Made by a program: the position numbers and the translations under genes. From contig JAFYYN010000098.1 of the NCBI GenBank assembly GCA_017557525.1, forward strand, positions 1 to 45,312: a DNA stretch of 45,312 bases. Reading direction: 5' to 3'. Within the stretch, counting starts at the first letter, position 1; the number at the start of each line of letters is the position of its first letter. The notes beneath the pieces are model-generated. The model made no database searches. It saw only the letters and a list, made by a program, of their open reading frames with translations, and had not been told where the DNA came from. Shown in pieces: positions 41,066-45,312 of this stretch. This DNA is from Lachnospiraceae bacterium. Lineage in GTDB: Bacteria > Bacillota > Clostridia > Lachnospirales > Lachnospiraceae.

Positions 41066-41749
41066 ATGATTAAAGCAGTTATATTTGATATGTTTGAGAC
41101 ATTGGTATCTTTGTGCAAAACAGAGCCGTACTTTGGTAAAGATATGGCCAAAGATGCAGACATACCATTACAAGATTTTGGGAAAAAGTGGCATGAATCC
41201 GAATATGAAAGATTTACAGGAAAGGTTTCAACAGAAGAAGTAATAACGGATGTTCTTAAGACCTTTGGAAAGTATTCCGATGAGCTTATGTCCAAGATCA
41301 TGGAAAAAAGAATAGCATTTAAGAAAAGAGCTTTTGAACCCCAAAACATGAATCCGGATATAGTGCCCATGTTAAAGACATTAAAGGATAACGGGCTAAA
41401 GACTGCAGTAATTAGCAATTGCTTTTCGGAAGAATGCGCTCCGATCCGAAACAGTTTGATATTTCCTTTGTTTGATGAAATTCTTTTATCGTGGGAGCAG
41501 GGAGTTATAAAACCGGATCATAAAATCTTTGAGATTGCCATGAAAAAATTGGGCGTAAAGGCGGAAGAATGTTTATATGTAGGTGATGGTGGTTCGGATG
41601 AACTGAAGGCTGCAAAAGAGGTTGGAATGAACCCTGTTCAGGCTACCTGGTATTTACAGGAAGGACTTAATCAGCCTACGGGTCCCATGCAGGAGTTTAG
41701 GCAAGCCAAAGAACCTATGGATATAGCAAGAATATCAGGAAAAATATAG
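41066..41749 (+). CDS. HAD-superfamily hydrolase (copy 2)
   Basis: The 227-residue paralog of the preceding HAD has motif I VIFDMFETL, motif II AVISNCFSEE, motif III KPDHKIFEIAMKK and motif IV YVGDGGSDELKAAKEVG. It shares the C-terminal ending (EPMDIARISGK) with copy 1 (KPMDILKNIR) and with the chimera at 30462, where two pieces of this gene are fused to a flavin-reductase start. An AAGGGAAG site lies before the ATG, inside the end of the echo. Substrate is unknown. Confidence 0.88.
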   Translation: MIKAVIFDMFETLVSLCKTEPYFGKDMAKDADIPLQDFGKKWHESEYERFTGKVSTEEVITDVLKTFGKYSDELMSKIMEKRIAFKKRAFEPQNMNPDIVPMLKTLKDNGLKTAVISNCFSEECAPIRNSLIFPLFDEILLSWEQGVIKPDHKIFEIAMKKLGVKAEECLYVGDGGSDELKAAKEVGMNPVQATWYLQEGLNQPTGPMQEFRQAKEPMDIARISGKI

Positions 41750-41806
41750 ACTCATGTCTGCTGACCAGGCAGGAGTACATGAATCGATAGAAAAAGAGGT
41801 TTTGAT

Positions 41807-42382
41807 ATGAAGAAGATTGGATTGGTAGGCGGGATAGGACCTGAATCTACCATTATGTATTATACAGAGCTTGAGCTATCACTTCAGGATACAGAATGGC
41901 CTTTTGAATACACAGATAATGACAGAAGGATTGCAAGAGGTATCGTATACGACGATGAGGGGAACTTTTATTTTGTCAGGGCAGAAAGAGATGATGCATT
42001 TGGCAAGGCCACAACTATAGAGACTGCCGGAGGCGGTGTTGAAGAAGGCGAAGACTTATTACAAGCTATAAAGAGAGAACTTAACGAAGAGCTTGGAGTT
42101 GAAGTGGAGGTTGTCCAAAAAATAGGTGTGGTAAGTGATTACTACAATATAATCCACAGACACAATATAAATAACTATTTCCTGTGCAAAGTAATATCCT
42201 TTGGAGATAAGCATTTGACAGAGGATGAGATAGATAGTTTTCATCTGTCTACGTTAAAGCTGACTTATGATGAGGCTGTAGCCGAATATGAAAAACGTAA
42301 GGAGACCAGACTCGGACGACTGGTAGCCAACAGAGAGCTCCCCATACTCAAAAGAGCAAAGGAAATAATAGGAGATTTATAA
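41807..42382 (+). CDS. Nudix hydrolase carrying a racemase-derived N-terminus
   Basis: The 191-residue protein has a perfect Nudix box: Gly76, Glu82, Arg90-Glu91 and Glu94-Glu95-x-Gly97 in GVEEGEDLLQAIKRELNEEL. It should cleave a nucleoside diphosphate linked to another group. Residues 1-22 (MKKIGLVGGIGPESTIMYY and on) are instead the start of the Asp/Glu racemase at 37302, at about 89% DNA identity by eye over 66 bp. The frame passes from one to the other without a stop, so the gene seems to use the racemase start and ribosome binding site. Whether the tail helps or is tolerated is unknown. Confidence 0.85.
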   Translation: MKKIGLVGGIGPESTIMYYTELELSLQDTEWPFEYTDNDRRIARGIVYDDEGNFYFVRAERDDAFGKATTIETAGGGVEEGEDLLQAIKRELNEELGVEVEVVQKIGVVSDYYNIIHRHNINNYFLCKVISFGDKHLTEDEIDSFHLSTLKLTYDEAVAEYEKRKETRLGRLVANRELPILKRAKEIIGDL

Positions 42383-42383
42383 A

Positions 42384-42497
42384 GATCTACTGCTTAGATG
42401 GAGACAGGAATATTTGAGAGTCTTTGAAATAAGTATGTATGATATGCAGGAAGAAGCACATGCTTTTAGGATAACAAGCGGGAAAAGCTATAAATGA
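42384..42497 (+). pseudogene. 3' remnant of a radical SAM gene
   Basis: Directly after the Nudix stop, about 85 bp match the last part of the radical SAM gene near 44607-44692. The frame reads DLLLRWRQEYLRVFEISMYD and then MQEEAHAF, against DLLLRWRQEYLREFGISMYD and MQDEAHTF. After that the sequence diverges. No start codon or ribosome binding site is attached. Confidence 0.85.
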
Positions 42498-42618
42498 AAT
42501 GTTGATACAGACAGAAAAAACTCTTTATGGAGAAGCATATAGTATTAAGGACAGAGTTCAGAAACAAATCTGTGAAGATGGAAAATGGATAAAGTTTGCG
42601 GTTTGGGGAGGAGACTAA
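42475..42618 (+). pseudogene. C-terminal gene fragment, family not recognised
   Basis: Following a stop, a 47-codon frame reads QAGKAINEMLIQTEKTLYGE, then AYSIKDRVQKQICEDGKWIK and FAVWGGD before TAA. It has no start. Its stop overlaps the ATG of the nucleotidyltransferase (TAATG) and its last bases provide the GGGGAGGAG site. It seems to be the tail of a lost small gene that now serves as leader. Confidence 0.5.
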
Positions 42619-43403
42619 TGGCCAATAGAACCAAAGAAAGAGCTTGGGAGATAATAAACCTTTACTTAAATTCCATAGAAACAATAAAAAGTGTTAAGTC
42701 GGTTATCCTTGTCGGTTCTCTGTCAGATGATACATATACGGGAAATATCGGGAGCGATATAGATTTGGTACATATCCTTTATGACCAATACGTATATGAG
42801 AGAGAAAAAAAGATTATAGCAGATATGATATCAAAGGTGGAACGCGAAACCAACAATGACATTCCGATTTCACGAACAGTTTACAGTGAAAGACATTTGA
42901 TACATCCATATAATTATGATTTTGAGCTGAGTAAAGACAATAAGGATCTTATAGAGCGACCGATAGAGATTTTCCGTATCCTTGACAGCGGGAAAATACT
43001 GTATGGGGCAGATATTATATCCACACTTGAAAAGCCAACGCGAGATGATGTACAAAAATCTATTGAAATCGCACAAGAAGAACGCAAATTACATGCAAAA
43101 GCGGATCCTGAATGGTTTTCGTCATTTACAGAGATGTGTAAGCATCCCACAATCCGTATAATGACACAGATAGTTATTACTCGTGCACTTTCAGACTATT
43201 ATTTCTGCACCGGAAAGTCTTGTTCAAGCAAATACAAAATACTGGAACTTGCAGAAAGGGATATGCCTAATCTTCCTTATCTTAATCTGTTAAGACTTTG
43301 CCATAAAAACCGCTTTTCTCCGGATGAAATAACGGAAGAAGATATAAATACGATGAATAGAGATTATAATGATGTTTTTTTAATGATTAGGGGGAGCTTT
43401 TAG
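42618..43403 (+). CDS. Nucleotidyltransferase-domain protein (aminoglycoside adenylyltransferase-like)
   Basis: The 261-residue protein has the pol-beta nucleotidyltransferase core: LVGSLSDDTYTGNIGSDIDL with Gly33-Ser34 and the metal pair Asp47 and Asp49. It is followed by a helical C-terminal domain (residues 140-261) as in ANT(9)/AadA-like enzymes. The third carboxylate is probably in NDIPISRTVYSE or nearby and is not certain. It could modify an antibiotic or another small molecule. ATG at 42618 follows GGGGAGGAG by 4 nt; an upstream frame from 42585 is rejected. Confidence 0.78.
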   Translation: MANRTKERAWEIINLYLNSIETIKSVKSVILVGSLSDDTYTGNIGSDIDLVHILYDQYVYEREKKIIADMISKVERETNNDIPISRTVYSERHLIHPYNYDFELSKDNKDLIERPIEIFRILDSGKILYGADIISTLEKPTRDDVQKSIEIAQEERKLHAKADPEWFSSFTEMCKHPTIRIMTQIVITRALSDYYFCTGKSCSSKYKILELAERDMPNLPYLNLLRLCHKNRFSPDEITEEDINTMNRDYNDVFLMIRGSF

Positions 43404-43492
43404 GTATATACAAGTCAGCACAATGCAAAAAATAGTGACAAATTCCAGTTTGTCGAGTAGAAACACTTTTGTAAATAGGGAGAATAATTATT

Positions 43493-43687
43493 TTGAAATG
43501 TTCCCTTGAAGAAAATCTGAAACGATCAGTAGAAGATAGAAGGGATGATGAAAGAATAAAGAGAGGTATCAAAAATACCTTTGCTTTTTATAACGGCTTT
43601 CATTATCCTTCTATAGACACAACGAAACTGAATCCAGATGAAGTTGCACGGAAGATTCTAGATATAATTGATATTAAACACCAATAA
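43493..43687 (+). pseudogene. C-terminal fragment of a P-loop kinase-like gene
   Basis: The 64-codon frame (TTG start at best) reads KCSLEENLKRSVEDRRDDER and ends with YPSIDTTKLNPDEVARKILD. This corresponds to the LID and C-terminal part of small P-loop kinases or phosphotransferases, in which 'CSLEENLKR' follows the Walker B strand. The P-loop half is absent; the 89 nt upstream show no trace of it. It is therefore probably a decayed gene, though a TTG-started peptide could still be made. Confidence 0.6.
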
Positions 43688-43705
43688 GAAAAAGGGAAAA
43701 TGCAT

Positions 43706-44707
43706 ATGAAAACCATTTTACTGGGCATAGCTAATTATTGTGTTCCATGCCATACTCATTGTCGCCATTGTCTTCTTTCTTCGTGTGGCAAAATAACAGG
43801 TGTGGACTTTGATAGAGGACTTGAATTTGGTGAAAGGGTTTTTAACGAACTTGTAGATGAGAGGAAGGACATTAAAGGGAATTACTATATCGGTTATTGC
43901 ATGGATACTCCCAGACTTTTTGACTACATCGGGTTTTGCAAAAGGCATTCATTGTATGGAGCCCGTTTCCTTCAGATGAATGGCTTTAAGCCAAGAAAGG
44001 AAAGCGAGATTGATATATTGATAAAAAGTCTTAAGAATGCCGGTATTGAAATGATCGATCTGACTTTTTTCGGCTTGGAAGACTATCATGATAGATTTGC
44101 GGGTAGTAAGGGTGATTTTGCTTTTTTAATAAAGATGTTGACTTCTGCATGCAGGCATGATCTTCAGGTAAGTATAAGCATTCCGTTACTGCGGGAAAAT
44201 CTTCCGGAAATGACAGAACTTCGTAAGTTATTGGATGAAAGAGGAGCGACGAAGTATTCGTATTTTCTGCCTCATAGTAAAGGCAGGGGGAGATTTTTAG
44301 AGGATCAGAGAATAACGAAGCAGGAATTTGAGTCGCTTCCTGAAAACATCAGGGATTCTTTCCAGAAGATCAAGCATATGACCGAGGCCGAATGGATCAT
44401 GTCAGATGAGATAACCGAGCCTCAAAAAAGATCGCTGACGCTTGTATTAACTCCCGAAAATATTGATCATTTTGAAGGGATGAGTGTCAGTGAAATAATA
44501 AATGAACTGGAAATCATGGATGTTGAATTCTTAAAACGGATGCCTTCCGTCAGAGAATTGGCTGAAAGGTATGGTCGGAAGGGTAGTCAGCAGCTGTATA
44601 GATACAAGGATTTACTGCTTAGATGGCGACAGGAATACCTGAGAGAATTTGGAATAAGCATGTATGATATGCAGGATGAAGCACATACTTTTAGTATGCA
44701 TATGTGA
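43706..44707 (+). CDS. Radical SAM protein
   Basis: The 333-residue protein has the radical SAM cluster motif CxxxCxxC as Cys15, Cys19 and Cys22 (CHTHCRHC), with one more cysteine just before (Cys12). Later barrel strands include YIGYCMDTPRLFDYIGF, GARFLQMNGF and MIDLTFFGLEDYHDRFAG. The C-terminal 60 residues (MPSVRELAERYGRKGSQQLY) look helical and DNA-binding-like; a copy of the very end lies at 42384. No SPASM cysteines are seen. ATG at 43706 is about 9 nt from AAGGG; the ATG at 43700 is too close. The reaction is unknown. Confidence 0.85.
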   Translation: MKTILLGIANYCVPCHTHCRHCLLSSCGKITGVDFDRGLEFGERVFNELVDERKDIKGNYYIGYCMDTPRLFDYIGFCKRHSLYGARFLQMNGFKPRKESEIDILIKSLKNAGIEMIDLTFFGLEDYHDRFAGSKGDFAFLIKMLTSACRHDLQVSISIPLLRENLPEMTELRKLLDERGATKYSYFLPHSKGRGRFLEDQRITKQEFESLPENIRDSFQKIKHMTEAEWIMSDEITEPQKRSLTLVLTPENIDHFEGMSVSEIINELEIMDVEFLKRMPSVRELAERYGRKGSQQLYRYKDLLLRWRQEYLREFGISMYDMQDEAHTFSMHM

Positions 44708-44744
44708 TCTTATATAAATAGAGAAATATCATTGGAGAGATATT

Positions 44745-45104
44745 ATGCCGTTGGTAAGGGTAGAGATAGTAAAGGGCAAGAGTTCCGAGTATAAAAGGAC
44801 ACTTTTGGATTGTATACACGAGGCACTTGTAGAAGCATTAGAAATAGAGGATTGGGACAGGTTCCAGAGAATTATCGAGATTAAAAAGGAAGACTTTGAA
44901 TTTCCTGAAGGCAAAACTGATAATTTCATGATAATAGAGCTGACTATTTTCCCGGGACGAACTAAGGAACAGAAGAAAAATGCGATTGAAATGATAACTG
45001 CCAAGATAACGGAAAGGTTATCAATTGCTCCAACGGATATTTTTATCGTGTTTAATGAACCGCCCTTGGAGAACTGGGGCATGGGTGGAAGACAGAAAGG
45101 GTAA
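44745..45104 (+). CDS. Tautomerase family protein (4-oxalocrotonate tautomerase-like)
   Basis: The 119-residue protein starts MPLVRVEIVKGKSSEYKRTL, so removal of Met leaves the catalytic N-terminal proline. A second beta-alpha-beta unit (FMIIELTIFPGRTKEQKKNA) lacks an initial Pro, as in fused two-unit tautomerases. This gives roughly twice the length of 4-OT (about 62 residues). GGAGAG precedes the ATG. It follows the radical SAM gene after 37 nt. Substrate unknown. Confidence 0.87.
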   Translation: MPLVRVEIVKGKSSEYKRTLLDCIHEALVEALEIEDWDRFQRIIEIKKEDFEFPEGKTDNFMIIELTIFPGRTKEQKKNAIEMITAKITERLSIAPTDIFIVFNEPPLENWGMGGRQKG

Positions 45105-45212
45105 TATTCACCCAACGGTTGAGTTGCCTAAAATACAAAGTTATTGAGATTTTATCAAAAAGATAATATGAGGCCTTTCGCTGAATTATGTGGGTAACCA
45201 CATTAATCCTGT

Positions 45213-45241
45213 TTGATATTTTTGCTTAATTTTGTTATTAT
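45213..45241 (+). promoter_or_regulatory. Promoter of the gene at the right edge, with a palindrome upstream
   Basis: TTGATA (45213-45218), 17 nt and TATTAT (45236-45241). Just upstream, ATGTGG/CCACAT around GTAA (45188-45203) forms a short palindrome that could be an operator. Confidence 0.55.
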
Positions 45242-45278
45242 GTATCCATAAAAATATTGAAATGGATGGTAATTATTT

Positions 45279-45312
45279 ATGGATACAACAGTACTTTTTA
45301 AAGCAGCATTAG
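45279..45312 (+). CDS. Start of a gene cut by the right edge
   Basis: ATG at 45279 opens MDTTVLFKAAL before the window ends. It follows a reasonable promoter but only a weak ribosome binding site (GATGG). Eleven residues are too few to assign a family. Confidence 0.4.
   Translation, partial: MDTTVLFKAAL

Noticed and set aside
30462-43687. Integron cassette array
   Set aside because: The single-gene, same-strand packing is suggestive, but I found no integrase, no attC-like palindromes and no conserved GTT core at gene ends. The junctions instead match internal gene sequence.

Overview
This window looks like the replication and partition region of a second replicon (megaplasmid or chromid), plus about 38 kb of accessory genes. 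The host is probably a low-to-mid GC Firmicute of the Lachnospiraceae, Butyrivibrio-like. That placement rests on gene style, AGGAGG-type ribosome binding sites, TTGACx-17-TATACT promoters, and the C-terminal beta-domain of the secreted nucleotidase. It is an inference, because no rRNA or other phylogenetic marker is present.

Layout. (1) 1-1764: an IS66-type element on the minus strand, cut by the left edge, followed by a minus-strand aldo/keto reductase. (2) 2.7-7.6 kb: a very AT-rich block, a parA promoter with a long leader, parA, a small ribbon-helix-helix partner, an array of about 22 iterons (22-bp phased direct copies, then inverted copies inside a 220-bp tandem duplication), a near-consensus promoter, and a large Rep_3-type initiator. 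From parA rightwards every gene I accept is on the plus strand. (3) 7.6-13.1 kb: a 2-hydroxyacid dehydrogenase and peptidase T, then an operon with a clear promoter and terminator (microbial PARG, NAPE-PLD/RomA-like metallo-hydrolase, ArsC/Spx-like protein, HTH protein). (4) 13.2-21.5 kb: a LURP-one/scramblase-like protein, a secreted 5'-nucleotidase-like enzyme, and a two-component system upstream of a MacB/Bce-type ABC transporter (ATPase plus FtsX permease). (5) 21.6-24.7 kb: an ABC exporter split into TMD, NBD and TMD genes, with a MerR regulator. (6) 24.7-45.3 kb: mostly single enzymes that appear unrelated to each other. They are a PHP phosphoesterase, GNATs, a RelA/SpoT-domain protein, a PuuD-like amidotransferase, a serine hydrolase, a 2H phosphoesterase, an inositol-phosphatase family protein, a DUF234-type ATPase, GpmI, a VOC protein, a PNPOx-like protein, an Asp/Glu racemase, a flavin reductase, a kinase-like protein, two HADs, a Nudix, a nucleotidyltransferase, a radical SAM protein and a tautomerase.

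The most striking feature of region 6 is that the spaces between intact genes hold short echoes of genes found elsewhere in the same window. These are the first 15-30 codons with their ribosome binding site, a gene-gene junction, or a C-terminal tail. One echo is a 46-codon chimera of a flavin-reductase start and a HAD tail. Another has become the N-terminus of a Nudix hydrolase. The region therefore looks like a mosaic built by repeated duplication and short-homology deletion. A second notable feature is the leader of the DUF234-type ATPase. It carries four alternating copies of a TTTTGGCGG motif that could form mutually exclusive hairpins, which resembles an attenuator.

Functional integration is visible only in the par-ori-rep module, the PARG operon, the two-component/ABC module and the split exporter. 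The remaining genes are closely spaced but share no evident pathway.
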